Source: Echeneis naucrates (taxonomy: Eukaryota; Chordata; Actinopteri; Carangiformes; Echeneidae). Taken from it: 64,000 nucleotides of DNA. A program made the translations under genes and the position numbers. The stretch is taken from NCBI RefSeq assembly GCF_900963305.1, contig NC_042515.1:3518377-3582376 (forward strand), in the 5' to 3' direction. The notes beneath the pieces are model-generated. The model was given only the letters and a program-made list of their open reading frames with translations, was not told where the DNA came from and ran no database searches. Positions 34,801-64,000 of the stretch are shown here, one piece after another (position 1 is the first letter of the stretch; each line of letters starts with the position of its first letter).

Positions 34801-36242
34801 TCAAAATATGTTTTCAGTCCTGACTCACGCAACATCTGCTGACTGACCCACATCGTCATCTGACTGATGCCTGCTGTACAATCACAGAGCAGGATTATCT
34901 GCTCAGATGTCTTTAGTTACATGAAGAGAATCACATTTTGCTGCCGTCCGATCTGCTGAGCTCAGATTGTGTGAAGTTTTTGAAGGAATGAACAGGCTGC
35001 TAAGCAACAGCCTCCCACCTCACAGGCCTCCACGGCCGAGGACACTGGGAAAGTTTTAACATCACCTCCACACTGTCGCTCATTGCCTTACAAAGCTTTC
35101 ACTCGGTGGGCGAAACAAGATACACTGTTCTCTTCACTATTATCATTCAGGAGGAAAGCCAAAGCTGGAGGTCGACCAAGAAAACACACAAATAAAACCG
35201 TCGTGACCATCATCACCTGATAAATCAATGAGAGCTCTATCAAAAGATGAACTACATGCTGTATGTGGACCTTGAGGGTGGACTGTTCTGTTCCAAGCTC
35301 AGAAAATGCCTCCAGAATCTGAAGAAGTGAAGAGAAAAACAGGCTGAAAATGCAAATTGGCTGATAATTATGCACCAGATAGACTGATGATGTAACGTTA
35401 GGTCTTTGTCATTGAGATTTCCAGTCACTGCAACAACAAAAAAAAAAAAAAAGAAAAAAGAAAAAGCAACATGTCGGAATTTTGTGGTTTCGAGTTGATG
35501 TTAACTTTCAGGTGATTTATGAATAAAAAAAGTTTATTTATGAACTCATGTTCAGCATCATCAGTTTATATGTAATCTATTTGTGTAGGTCTGATATTGT
35601 TGGTTTTTATTTAGCTGACTTATTATTTATTTGTTGTTGTTTGATTGTAACAGACTGCCCTCTGCTGGATTAAAAACTAACTGCAACACAACCCCAACAC
35701 AACTGTTCAATACATGCAGACATGCAGTTTTTGTCTGTATTGTGTTGGTGTCTAATCTAATCTATATGATGTGTGTGTGTTTTGTTTTTTGTTTTTTTTT
35801 CAGGGGTGGGGTCAGTGTGGAGATGAAGCCGGAGCTGCACAGAGTGCTGGAGTCCAGGAAAAGAGATCAGCTGATCAAACAGAGAAAACAGGAGGATGAA
35901 GCGCGAAGGAAGATTTCTCCTCTGGAGGCCGAGCTGCTGAAGAGACACAAGAAGCTGGAGGAGGTGACAAACGCACAAATACACACACAAACCCAGACCT
36001 TGCAAATATTTCAAGCTAGAGTTCAGATGGATCTGTTCCTGACCTGAACGTTCTGAACGTGTAAAACAGAATAAAAAATGATTAGTGCTGATTCCTGCTG
36101 TGACTGTGTCTCTGTCTTCCTTCAGCTGGAGAAGCAGCAGGAGAAGGAGCAGGAGGAAAACCTGAGAGCTCCGGAGTTTGTCAAAGTGAAGGAGAACCTG
36201 AGACGGACGTCTTTTCCCAGTAAAGAGGAGAAGGAGGTGTAA
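25874..36242 (+). CDS. fam107a: FAM107 family actin-associated protein (fam107a-like), long form
   Basis: FAM107A (DRR1/TU3A) binds F-actin and affects cytoskeletal dynamics and cell growth. Long-form exons: 25874-25897, 30051-30126, 33787-33991, 35804-35963, 36126-36242; all phases agree (0, 1, 2, 0), 193 residues. The family core is in the last three exons: [46 protein letters not shown], a charged coiled coil (about residues 115-165), and the conserved tail [28 protein letters not shown] and VKENLRR favour FAM107A over FAM107B. The N-terminal 33 residues ([18 protein letters not shown]) were not matched to a known isoform; they rest on reading frame and splice signals, and the exon 2 donor (GTTGGT) is weak. 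Gly2 with Lys7-Lys8 could permit N-myristoylation (inference). An AATAAA lies at 36416-36421. An alternative first exon is listed separately. Confidence 0.85.
25898..30050. other. fam107a long-form intron 1
   Basis: About 4.1 kb with no recognised gene. It holds a 10-bp-arm hairpin (CTGATGCCAG, 26150-26175), tandem GGTCA-type half sites (26930-26950), a poly-C stretch (28881-28890), a G-run at 29591-29601 and a GGA-rich tract (29745-29770). Moderately AT-rich overall. Confidence 0.4.
30628..30676. repeat. 21-bp inverted repeat (hairpin)
   Basis: Arms at 30628-30648 and 30656-30676 (outer end CACAATGAG, inner end AGATGTGAT) are complementary over 21 bp with one mismatch, separated by 7 bases. 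It lies in the fam107a intron. Arms are too short and flanks too unpaired for a standard microRNA precursor. Confidence 0.8.
31078..31104 (+). repeat. (GCT)9 trinucleotide repeat
   Basis: Nine perfect GCT units about 110 bases upstream of the alternative fam107a start codon. If that exon is used, the repeat would lie in its 5' UTR or proximal promoter. Confidence 0.9.
31214..31226 (+). CDS. fam107a: Alternative first coding exon of fam107a (short form)
   Basis: ATG GTG AAG TCC G is followed at once by a strong donor (GTAAGA). It ends in phase 1, which is exactly what the exon at 33787 needs, giving MVKS joined to ASAYADLQQ and a 164-residue protein. This implies a second promoter within the long intron. 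Support is limited to frame, donor and position; transcript data are needed. Confidence 0.45.
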
Positions 36243-38740
36243 AGACGGAGCTGGTGTCCTCCAGGAGGCTGCGAACGGAGAACCAGACTGTCCACATGTT
36301 TACAGGACACACAGAGGAAACACTGTGAGGACAAGCTGAGGACACACGGCCCAGATGGTGACAGCTGGACGGGACAGCTGTGACGTCTCTCACGGCTGGA
36401 GCTCTGAAATAACAGAATAAATAGCAAAGAGGGATCTCGGGTTGGCAGGTACAGAGAATTTAGCGTTGGACGTCCTCTGGGTCGGACACATGGTACGTGA
36501 TGGACGAGTCACCGTGAACGTGGACAACTAAAGGCCTGACGATGTTAGAGACGATAGTCATTATCAACAAAATCCAGAAGAAATTTTCTTCTCAAGTCAA
36601 TCAATCAAATTTACAGATTACGCAGAAGTGAGCAATATGAAAACGTCTCTGCTTCTTTGATAAAAGGTCAAAGGTCAAAGTGCAGCGTGAACTACATTTC
36701 CCATGGTACACCAGGGTGCTTCCCGCCGGCAGCACTAATGGCATGTGAGGTTTACAGCTGAGGTTACGTTTTGCTGTGAGAAAAGCGAAAATGGAAATCA
36801 GCAGCCGTGGGGCAGCAACACGTCTCCATGGCAACAACAGCAGAGGCACATGGGTATTGTAGTATTTAGATCTGTCAACCGAAATGACAAGAAAACCTGC
36901 TTTTTCAAAAACAAAGATGAGATTATTTAACCGGGACCAGGAACCTTAGACCAGAGACTGATGAAGTGAAAACCACAGAGGAAAAACAATCTCCTCACAT
37001 TTCATAACAATCACAAGAAAGACATGCTAAATACATTAAGGTCCATGATATAGAAGTCTAAATTACAAGGAAATGTTTCATTTATGTATTATTCATATCT
37101 TGTAATCAAATGTCCTGTTGTTAAAAATACTAATTATGTACATTTATGAGAGTGAGAAGCCATAATTATCAGCAAATGTCTCATTAAAAGTGAAAGTGAG
37201 AAGCTGGAATCATAAAATTGTGGAAGTATTAATATATTTTTTGGACTTGAAAGATGCTGAACCCATTACGGCAGGAAAAGTTGTACATCAGAATTTGTAT
37301 TAAAGGTTAATAATTTGTGATACTTGTTCTTTTTATTATCAGAAGAAAATGTCTCACAGATAAACTTTTTCATCCGCCCTGTAAATTGACACCTTTGCTT
37401 GCACTTTTCTGGATGTTGTAAATTAGAAGAAAAAAGAGTTTCTTTATGCAAAGATCATATCTTATAATTGATCATATTCCTAATTATTACAACTCTTTTA
37501 TCTTGTACTTATGAGAAGAATTTTATCAGAAAACAGCAACATTCAGATGGTCGAGACTTGGTTCAAAACCAAACATGTCAGACTCTTTAAAGACAAAGAA
37601 AATGTTGTCGTTGGTTCGAACAAACTGAACTTGTGCCTAAATTTAATCTTTGCTGGTTGATGAAGATGTCACAGAGGCTTTGTTGTATTTTTTGTTTTGT
37701 TTTAGGCTTTTAAATTGCTGTCTGTTCTGATGAACGAGTCAGATTGAGCTGAGTAAAACTAGAGGCTGATGCAGAACGTGTGAACATGAAGAGAAATAAA
37801 AGACTAATCCTTCTGTTTTGTTGCTTTATTTTTTTTTAAGAAACATTATAGATTGAATTCAGCATCCTGTAATTGAACTTTGTGTGCTTTGGTCAAGGTG
37901 GGGAGATGTTTATTCTGTAAAAAACATTTAAAAGCAGAAAAACAGGTAAATATAAATTATTATCAAAAATATATATCAAAATGCAAACTATGCAGACGTG
38001 AATATTAGAAATGTGTGAATTATAACAAGTGAACGATCCGACGCAGGAAGAACATTGTGTTCAACTGAAATATTAAAAAATGGTACACTTCTTCACTGTC
38101 TGGTTTGTTTTTCTTCTGTTCATTTAAGAAAATAGGAACATCATTAAAGACTCAAATGACTTCATAAAAAGGAATCTTGTTTTTTTATTTGAGAAGCTGA
38201 TATTTTTTTTTACTGCTGAGCAGAATACAAGATGTTTAATTATTATACAAAGACCCTTTTTTGGGGGGAAATCAGTCAGTTTCAGGGCAGCACATGAGTA
38301 GATGTGATGAAGCTTTTATCCGCCAGGTGTCGCTATTTCTTCTCCTTCCACCGGAAACTGAAAATCAGTCAAGTCACACAAAATCAGTCTGAGACGAAAT
38401 TTAATTCAGACACAATCATGATCCTTTGAATTTACTCTTTAAAGGAATCATTGTCAGTGACAGTCCAACCTCACCAGCTGCTGGAGAACACACATAATAA
38501 GAAGGTGGGAAATTAGATGGAATGATAAATCTACTAAAATAATCCACATTAATTTATGAAAAAAAAAAAACACACAATGTACCGCAATTTAATTGATAAT
38601 GTTCATCTAATCTATCCCCAGAATGAAAGTTTAAACCCAATTAATCATTTATGTGAAATTTTACCTCATTTCTACAGTTTTCATCTTCTATGCATGTTTT
38701 TATTGACGTGATTTTATTTGTATTTTTTGACAGTTTTGTT
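36243..38740. other. fam107a 3' UTR and AT-rich intergenic DNA
   Basis: After the polyadenylation signal at 36416 a regulatory-looking cluster occurs (separate entry). Beyond 36930 the sequence is strongly AT-rich to about 38740 with several poly-T/poly-A runs and no recognised gene. Confidence 0.45.
36665..36863. promoter_or_regulatory. Cluster of nuclear-receptor, ZNF143-like and RFX-like motifs
   Basis: Within 200 bases there is a perfect AGGTCA direct repeat spaced by one (36665-36677), ACTACATTTCCCATG (36691-36705, close to the ZNF143/SBS motif), an RFX X-box GTCTCCATGGCAAC (36822-36835), and a second SBS-like motif in the opposite orientation (36849-36863, reverse complement ACTACAATACCCATG). 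Such combinations are typical of promoters. No coding exon is seen nearby apart from the fam107a 3' end, so this could be an enhancer or the promoter of a non-coding RNA. Confidence 0.45.
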
Positions 38741-38859
38741 GCTTTAAAGGCGCCTTGGAGCTTTCAGAGCTCTCTGTGAATAAGATGTATTAATATTATT
38801 ATGATTTCCCATCCGGCTGGATTTCGTTTTTAAATGTGACAGGAAGCCGTGTGTGTGTT

Positions 38860-39270
38860 TTCTCCGGCGGACTTGACGCCGCCGCTCCTCCGCCGCCTGC
38901 CGGGGAGCTGCTGACGCAAAGCCGACAGTCGTCGCCAGGGATCGGGCTCCGGAGCCGGCGGGTCCGCGTCGCACCGTGTGCTGCATTGTTTGACCGATAG
39001 ACAGCCGGAGGTGGAGGAGGTGGTGGAGGTGGAGGTGGTGGTGGTGGGGGGGGAAGCCGGTGATCCGGTTCGACCGCCTGCATGTGAGGACTTCACGCCG
39101 GGAGCCTGCAGCCCGCAGCCCGCTCATCAGCCTCGGACACCCCGACCACAAAACAGCCGGGTGGGGGTACCGGGGGTGGGGAGGGGGTGAGGGCGGTGGA
39201 GGAGAGTAAAACCGCGTTAAAATGGCAACCACCGCCCGCCCCCGGCGACCATAGACCCGGAGTCAGGTAA
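38860..39270 (+). promoter_or_regulatory. GC-rich probable pik3c2b promoter and non-coding first exon
   Basis: An abrupt CpG-rich block in AT-rich DNA. It includes a (GGN)n purine tract (39007-39055) with G-quadruplex potential, and near its 3' edge a candidate donor (GGAGTCAG then GTAAGC, 39261-39272). The next matching acceptor would be TCCTCAG at 45877-45883, upstream of the pik3c2b start. The assignment to pik3c2b is inference from orientation and position. Confidence 0.5.
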
Positions 39271-41720
39271 GCCCCGGCCGGCTCTGCTCGCTGCCTTCAT
39301 CCGGAAGGTCAAACAGAACTCCGTTCAGAAATCCGACCATCTACCGAGCCGGCTCTCCCGTTTGAGCCAGCCGGGTTAGTTTGGAGAAACACGTTCGGCC
39401 CTCACATTTTCCACATTCACAGGCAACATTTGCATGAATGTTTTTTTTTGTTGTTGTTGTTGTTGTTGTTTTTATTTTTTGTATTTTTGGAGAAAGGCTC
39501 CGGTTCGGTTGCCACCGCCCTCCGTGGCCGGCTGCGGTGGAACCCCCCCCCCACCACCACCACCCGTCCACACTCCGGTAGGGCTGAAGTTGAACCAGTA
39601 TTTAAAGTTTTTCGTGTTTTCTTTGAAAAAGTTAAAAAAGCTACCGATGCGGATGTGTCCTTCTGTTAAAGGCAGAGGTCGTTACATCGAAAATAGACGT
39701 TTGGTCGGTGTGGATGTCGGCCGGTGAGGACGGCCACGTTAAAGTAGCGGATTTTTAAATGGAGTCTGGCGGGGCTGGCTCTCCCCGGGGCTGGCCGCTG
39801 TGTTGGCCGGGAACACTGCAGCAGACAGCGGGGAGGCTGCTGGCAGCTGTCACGGAGATGAACAGGCACATTTCCACCAAATCAAAGTCCCATTCATCTC
39901 CAAATGAATGACGTCTGTTACCTGTTTTTGCTCTTTTACCTGCGAGTCTGCGCAGTTCGTCTCTCCTCTCCGGCACTTTGAATCGTGAAGTTTTAATTTA
40001 CCACTAAAAAAAAAAAAAAAAACAGAACAAAACAATCTATTAATTAAACGAAATATTAGAATAAAAATGATCTCGTTATTCAGCATACTTTGTAGTGACG
40101 TCACACACACCTGTAAACACACCTGATCACTGAGATAAATCAATCAGTGCCTTGCTCAAAGGTCGGCCAATGATAGTCCTGTCAGGAAACGTGCTTGTCT
40201 CTTGTCTGGATTTGGGGGCACTGGAGTGAATGACAGTGTGATCAGGTTTGTTTTTGTTTTGCGTTTATTTTTTATTCCTGGCTGATTCGGTTCATATTTA
40301 ACCTTGACGAGTATTTTGGTGTAGACAAACTGTTGCGTTACAAGTAGCTGAATCAGTTGTGAATCAGCTCCATTTTTGCTGTGTGGCTGCAATTGTACAG
40401 TCAACTACCACTGGGTTACTGCCATACAGAATAAAAGTAAAACATCTGTTTTTATGTATTAAACTCTGCAGCCTCTCTGGTTTATTGAGGACAGCCATCT
40501 GATGTATTCTCAGGAAGTGGAAGTCACACTGTGTCCTATCACATGTTTCACAGTGTTGGGCTTAGATCTGATTCAATTAGGACTCTTAAGTTGAAAATTA
40601 GGAGAATCCTCTCTCAGTGATCTGTGTCACAGCAGCCGCTGCACATCCAGATGCTGAGAAACTGCAGGAAAGGCATCTGCACCATGTAAATGGACCAGTT
40701 ACTAGACCCTGACGCTTTTTCCAGCTGTGCAGTTTCTCAGGTGGTCACCACACTCAGACTACTCAAACCCTCTGTGTGTGTGTGTGTGTGTGTGTACAGG
40801 AAAGGACAGCAGTGTTTTATTATAGTACAGTTAACATTCAACAGTCTTAACAATAAAGTCGTCAAATCCTTATGGCGAAACACAGACTGAGAGAATGAGC
40901 AGCGAATAGTCTTAGAGTGTCTCGGGTCATCAGGTACAGTCATAATGTTTGATGATTAATCGATGTTAACCAAAGGTTTGATCTCAGGTCTGTGTATATA
41001 GAAGAAGAGCAGCTGCCGACCATGATGAAGGAAGGCTGTTTTTTCTAGAAGAAAGGTCCTATGTGTTTAGAAAAATTAAGGAAAATGAACACACTTGGTT
41101 CAAGAGCTTTTCTTTTTGAGGTTCGGGGTTCTTTACTTCTTGTGTGTGTTTTTGTTTGGGGTTCAAATGAGACTGAAAAGAGTTAGGCAAACGGATCGAT
41201 GAGGCTGAAAGATTGTGTTAAATTTAGCAGTGTGTAAAGTTCACACACAGGCAGTCTGATGCAGGAATGTGGTACGTTTATCAGCGAGTATGAGCTCACT
41301 GCAGATGTGTCGTCGTGTCTGTATCTGCTGACACACACAACAAAAATAAGGACACAACAGTTTTGTTTTTGCTCCCGTTTGTCATGATCTAATACTTTTT
41401 ATCAAGGCAGACCTCTGTCAAAGATGGACGATCATTTATTTGATGGTGAACAGCTCAGGTGGATCTTAAAGAAAAGTGGACGTTCCCTCAACATGTGCAA
41501 CATCTGTGGGATGATGTTCTCTGATAAAACTACACATTTTAAAGAGTCCCCGTGCAATAATCACAGTGCTGTGTGATCAGGATCTGGATCCACCACACCT
41601 GTCAGGTGGATGGATTATCTCAGCACTGAAGTGTACAAAGAGCACAAAGATGGAAATAAAAAATGTCGCAGTTATTATAACTCACAACCTCCAACGTGAA
41701 AATCTGTTGAAATATTTAAT
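39271..41720. other. pik3c2b 5' flank or first intron, left part
   Basis: Begins GC-rich (to about 39850, with a (TTG)n run at 39448-39470 and a poly-C stretch at 39542-39552) and then becomes AT-rich. A (TG)n microsatellite lies at 40773-40794. No gene was recognised. Confidence 0.4.
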
Positions 41721-41729
41721 GGGCCCATT

Positions 41730-42348
41730 AACATTAGCCACATTAGCATTAGCTTCTCCAACATTAGCTGCAGCAGCATTTGCTACAGTCACTAGCATGA
41801 GTTACAGTAGCAGCAGCTATGGAAGCAGTAGCTTTATTAACATTAGCTACAGTACCATTTGCTACCATAGCTTCACTACCATTAGCCTAACTAACATTAA
41901 CTACTGTAGCAGTCGCTTCATTAATGTTAGCTACAATAACATAAGGTTTGATAACAATTGCTTCACTGGCATTAGCTACAGTAATAGTAGCTTCTTTAAC
42001 ATTAATTACAGTAGCATTAGCGTCACTAACAATAGCTACAGTAATGTTAACTACGGAAGCAGTAGCTTCATTAACGTTAGCTTGACTAAATTAGCTTCTC
42101 TAGCATTAGCCACAGTAACATTAGCTACAATAGCATTAGCTCCTCGAACATTAGCTACCGTAACGTTAGTTTCACTAACATTAGCGTCACTATCATTAGC
42201 CGGAGTAACTTTAGCTTCTCTAGCATTAGCTACAGTAGCATTAGCTCCTCTAACATTAGCTTCTCTAGCATTAGCCGGAGTAACATTAGCTCTTCTAGCA
42301 TTAGCCACAGTAGCATTAGCTGAGCCAGCTTTAGCCACAGTGGACTGC
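41730..42348. repeat. 15-bp minisatellite (ATTAGCTNNNNTARC type)
   Basis: About 40 degenerate copies of a 15-bp unit with the core ATTAGC. Because 15 is a multiple of three, long open frames persist on both strands: plus reads ALATV/TLASL-like pentads, minus reads ANVTP/ANARE-like pentads. Period, degeneracy and lack of any conserved flanking domain indicate a repeat rather than a gene. Confidence 0.9.
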
Positions 42349-43084
42349 CTGTCTCCTGAGGTAAAAGTCACTGTCACCAGTCCCCCGTGGTCTCTGCAGT
42401 TTTTTTGTCTTTAAATTGTTGTAGTAAAGTAGAAAAACCTGCTGCAGCTTATTTTTGTGAGCGTCATCATCCAGTTTTATTGAAGAGAATAAGCTGCTGA
42501 ACTTCAGAGACAGGAGGACTTTCAGAAAGGACTTGAATATTTAGATAGTTTAGTAAGTTTTTTTTGACACCCGTCCTTAGAGCCCATTAACCCGAGAAGA
42601 AGAATAAGAATAATCATCTTCAGGAATCCTTCTCTCTGACTTCAGTTTTCCGACTCTTCATCGGGGACAGCTGTGATTCCTGGCGGTTTGACAGACTTTC
42701 TCCTCGGTTAATTTCTGCTGTAAAGATGTCAGAGAACAGGCCCGGCTCGGAAAGACCAGTTTTTATAAGCAAGATCAATGTGAGTATTTAAAAAAAAAAA
42801 AAAAAACAAAAAGATGGAGAAGAAGGAAGGAACAGAAAAGGCCTGAGTGGAAACCCTTTCAAATACCAGTTTCCTGTTCTGTTGGGTGTAACAGTAGCTG
42901 TGTGGATGAAACACACTTTGGGAATAAACCCTGCGACGAGGAGGCTGGAGACTTTCTCAAATTAATCCATGAATGAAACAGAAATGTCAGATTTCCATCA
43001 TAATTTCCACGTGGCCTTCCATCCACTGACCTCATCTTCTTCTGCAGGGCTTTAATGGCAGCGACTGGAGGATTGTTAAACTCT

Positions 43085-43332
43085 ATTAGGGCTAAACCAA
43101 ATCCAAGATAAATCATTAGGTAATTATTTTTGGCAGATATTGGATAATGAGTCATGGTTAAAATGATAATGCGATTTTTCCTAAATCTTGCAACAAACAA
43201 GAAAGTTCCCTTACGTCTGTATAATATAATATTAAGGGCAGATATTTAATTTATAGTCTATTTGGACAAATTATGCACAGCTCCTGTGAGTTGCTATTTA
43301 CATAATACTATAGTGAATTATTCAGCCCTAAT
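43085..43332. mobile_element. MITE-like element with ATTAGGGCT termini
   Basis: A 248-bp AT-rich segment flanked by 12-bp terminal inverted repeats, ATTAGGGCTAAA on the left and the complement of ATTAGGGCTGAA on the right (one mismatch). The interior phrase AAAATGATAATGCGATTTTT is common in fish repeats. No clean 8-bp target duplication is visible, so the family (hAT-like) is tentative. Confidence 0.55.
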
Positions 43333-45061
43333 CTCTGTCAACATGTCAACTCTGAGTTTCTCAGCAGCAGTGGAGCAAAACAAGACCTGACTCATCTTTT
43401 TTTTTTTTTGGCCCGTTTTCTGTAAACTCTGAAAAGCTAAGCTCCATCTGGATGAAACCTGACAGGGGGCGGCGTTTGGAGGGTGACAGCGGTCCCACCC
43501 CCACTTTGTGAGTCTCGGGCGGGGGGTGGGGGTTCATGAGTGAAAGTCTGACCTCGACCACGTGACACACTGACATCAGCTCTTTGTTCTCTTCTCCGCC
43601 CTCTGATTGAAAGGGTATAGTTTCTGATGGGGGGTTGGGGGGGTTGTTTTTAGACAGACTGGGCTCTGTGTTGTTGGGTTTCATGACATCTCACTTGCTG
43701 TGATGTCTGAAACACCCAGCAGCACTTTAACATTTACACTTATGGCAGATTCACTTATTATTTTTTAATGTATTTCAATTTTCTTTTTAAATTTCTTTCT
43801 TCGTTTGCCCTCTATGCTTCCATATTATCAAGCTTTCGCTTTTCAACTATGAAAAATGTTAACGTTGTAAAACTTTTGACTGGTAGACATATCAGCAGGG
43901 CGTCTGGATTCCAGGTTATTCTGAATTCTAAGCTGTAATAAAGCTTTCATTCTAATTTACCTGCTTCATCACGATGAGTTAAATGAACTGGGATCAGTTC
44001 TTGATTGCTGTGTAGTCCTGAACGTGCAGACATCTCCCACTGAATCACTGTGATACTGAAGAAAACCCCAAAAACATGAAATAATGAATGAGCTTACTTT
44101 TCTGAATTCTATGTGGATTCCTGGAAGTTTGTTCAGGGTTGTCTTCATAGTACGCTGAATATTTTAAAGTGTGAGACTCTAAATTAAATCGCTAAATTGT
44201 GGATGTCAAAAATTGTCATTTGCTGCGTTCTTCCAAAGCGACTGTCAGCTGACTTCCTGCATCACTTGCTGTCAGTCCAGGACATTCAGGCCGGTTGGAC
44301 CAGTTCTCCGTCCACACTGGCGTCCACATGGTATCAGACTGTGACAGTGGGACACAGCTGTTTTTGTGGTGTGACTATCAGGATTTATATGTCTCCGTGG
44401 GGGCACATAATGATGGGGGGTGGGGGTACCAGCAGCCCTCCCCACCCCCAACATCCCTCTGTGTGTTATCGTGACCCGTGGGCGCTTAAAATGCAGCAGA
44501 CTCCTGTCTGACGGGCTGATTACGCTGCTGCGTCTGAGTTCCTGTCACGAAGGACGTTTCAGTGACTTCATTGTGTTTCAAAAAATGGTGACCATCCATC
44601 CATCACATTCATCCACCATAAGATGTCCCATTTCGTTACAGAGGCTCTCAGATGAACAAATATAAATAAACGCTGAGCTCCTATCATTGACATGAGAGGA
44701 GACGTCTGTGAAATGTCTCTGACAGACGCTTTATACTTTCTACCATTTTGCTGAATAATATAAATTGGGGAGAAAATGATCGGTAGTTTTCGACAGAAGA
44801 GTCTGGGACTTGTCAGGGAACAGCTTTTTCTTATCAGATTCATTTGATAGATGTAGGCCTGCTCAGGCTTATCATCCAATATTAATGTCCCCCAGCTTAC
44901 ATCAGTGTTGCTCCGGTCGCTCGTGTCTCATTAGGTTGTTTAGAAATATTTCGTAATGTAGACATAGACGGTTGTTCAGTAATGAACCGATGTTGTTTTT
45001 ACATCCTCACCCTTTAATTTCCTCTTTGTTTCATCGCATCCTCCTCATTGTATTTTCGTGT

Positions 45062-45091
45062 TTCCTTCCTTCCTTCCTTCCTTCCTTCCTT
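45062..45091 (+). repeat. (TTCC)n microsatellite
   Basis: Seven or more TTCC units, pyrimidine-only on the plus strand. Confidence 0.9.
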
Positions 45092-45982
45092 CACACTCAG
45101 TGGAGACAAACTCAGGCTTTGTTAGTCAGATCCCGATCCAATCCCCAGGTCTCTGGGACCAAAACAAAGCTTTTTGAGTTTGATACCTCATTGGATCTGA
45201 CTGGGGTTGATGCTTCAAAATCAATATTGCAATCCAGGTTTTGTGTATGCTTGAATCAGATTGTTGAGGTTAGGTGATGAAGTGTAATGAGTCACGGATA
45301 AAAAGAGAAAGTCTCTCTTTAGCAGCTTTTGACTGAACAGATTCTGTCCACAAAACATTTTAATAAATACTTTTTAATATGTTTTTTTTTTTTGTGGTTT
45401 CAGTACATTGGCCCACTGTTCTCTTCTGATTCTATATAAAATAGTTGAGTTTTACCTCATTGATCATTTTCTGCCAAGTTTTAGCAGACGTGAAGACTCC
45501 AGGCCCTGACTCCACGGCCCCGGTCTGACCTATATACATACACATCTGGGTAAACTTCAGCTGGTGTGGCCTTACAGCTGGGAGATTTTCTGCGTGTGCC
45601 CCAGACTTGGTCCAAATCTGACAATCATCCTACATCTGGGACAGACTTGGGTCGTGGGACTGGGCTGAAAACTGGGCCAGAAATAACATAACCGTGTATA
45701 TTTCTCATGCATTTTGCTGTACTGTATGTGCCTTCACATGCAGCAAGGCATTTTTTATCGGTCCAAAAAGTGAAAGTATTAATGAAGCGAATAATCTGGA
45801 GATCGTTTGGTAAATTGTTATTTCCATCCTGAAACGATGACAGACTGTATTTATTGATTACCATCTCTTTTCTCTGTCCTCAGCTTATCTTCACAAGCTC
45901 CATGTGTCCTCACTGCTACTTCTAGCAGCACTTCAGCCGAGCTTTTCTCTTCCTCTTACTCCATCTCTGCTGAGGCGGCGAC

Positions 45983-63823
<17,841 letters not shown>

Positions 63824-63841
63824 GTAGGCACAAGACACACA

Positions 63842-63844
<3 letters not shown>

Positions 63845-63872
<28 letters not shown>
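63845..63872. repeat. (AC)n microsatellite
   Basis: About fourteen AC units just after the donor of the last pik3c2b exon in the window. Confidence 0.9.
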
Positions 63873-63874
<2 letters not shown>

Positions 63875-64000
63875 GGGCTCCTAACACCTGAACCTTCAAA
63901 CTGTCCCCTGAGACTTCATTGTGAGATAAAACTGAAATATGTCCACATAAACAAAGATATGTAGACAAAAGGTCACATCTAAAGGAACTGTCCTGTTTTT

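Larger units (their letters stand above)
42349..45882. other. pik3c2b upstream intron or intergenic, right part
   Basis: AT-rich non-coding DNA. Contains a MITE-like element (separate entry), an A-run (42790-42806), G-runs (43500-43650), and a (TTCC)n tract (45062-45091). No coding potential recognised. Confidence 0.4.

Noticed and set aside
39430-39727. Cys/Phe-rich reading frames near the pik3c2b promoter
   Set aside because: Generated by the (TTG)n and poly-C tracts; no conserved sequence.
41566-42414. 282-residue open reading frame on the plus strand
   Set aside because: Most of it is the 15-bp minisatellite; no conserved domain, biased composition, and comparable openness on the opposite strand.
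44197-44511. 104-residue plus-strand reading frame
   Set aside because: No homology recognised, no flanking splice signals that link to a gene.

Overview
This is a piece of a vertebrate nuclear genome, almost certainly from a ray-finned (teleost) fish. Its genes have many small exons with GT-AG introns, many of them short. Non-coding DNA is rich in CA/TG microsatellites, minisatellites and small DNA-transposon debris, including a Tc1/mariner transposase remnant and hAT-like MITE pieces. All genes found are host genes recognised from their protein sequence. No virus-like element, CRISPR array or bacterial-type gene was seen.

Layout, left to right: (1) rbm39, a splicing coactivator, minus strand, 695-8681 in 14 coding exons, with a CpG-rich 5' end up to about 9.65 kb. 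(2) tsen2, the catalytic subunit of the tRNA-splicing endonuclease, minus strand, 10569-14103 in 12 exons. (3) Two diverged tandem copies of the mkrn2os-type gene, minus strand, 15037-16550 and 17714-19206, each with four exons and identical intron phases. (4) mkrn2, a makorin RING/C3H zinc-finger protein, plus strand, 19685-23281 in 10 exons, head-to-head with the second mkrn2os copy. (5) fam107a-like actin-associated protein, plus strand, 25874-36242, with two alternative first-exon routes that join the same core. (6) A 9.7 kb gene-poor stretch holding a putative regulatory cluster, a GC-rich probable pik3c2b promoter and a 15-bp minisatellite. (7) pik3c2b, class II PI3-kinase C2-beta, plus strand, starting at 45983; 24 coding exons (about 1260 residues) are present and the gene runs off the right edge inside the kinase domain.

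The tsen2-mkrn2os-mkrn2 block matches the human 3p25 order. The flanking genes come from other human regions (rbm39 20q, fam107a 3p14, pik3c2b 1q32), and raf1, the usual tail-to-tail partner of mkrn2, is absent. The genes share a broad RNA theme on the left (splicing, tRNA splicing, makorin) but nothing suggests they form one pathway.

I see no new gene system. The points most worth a second look are: a one-base excess in a G-run that breaks the rbm39 frame; a 31-bp tandem array in tsen2 that begins exactly at the exon 1 splice donor and carries eleven donor-like copies; a perfect 34-bp inverted repeat in a pik3c2b intron; the duplicated mkrn2os genes; and a minisatellite whose 15-bp period imitates pentapeptide-repeat coding sequence.
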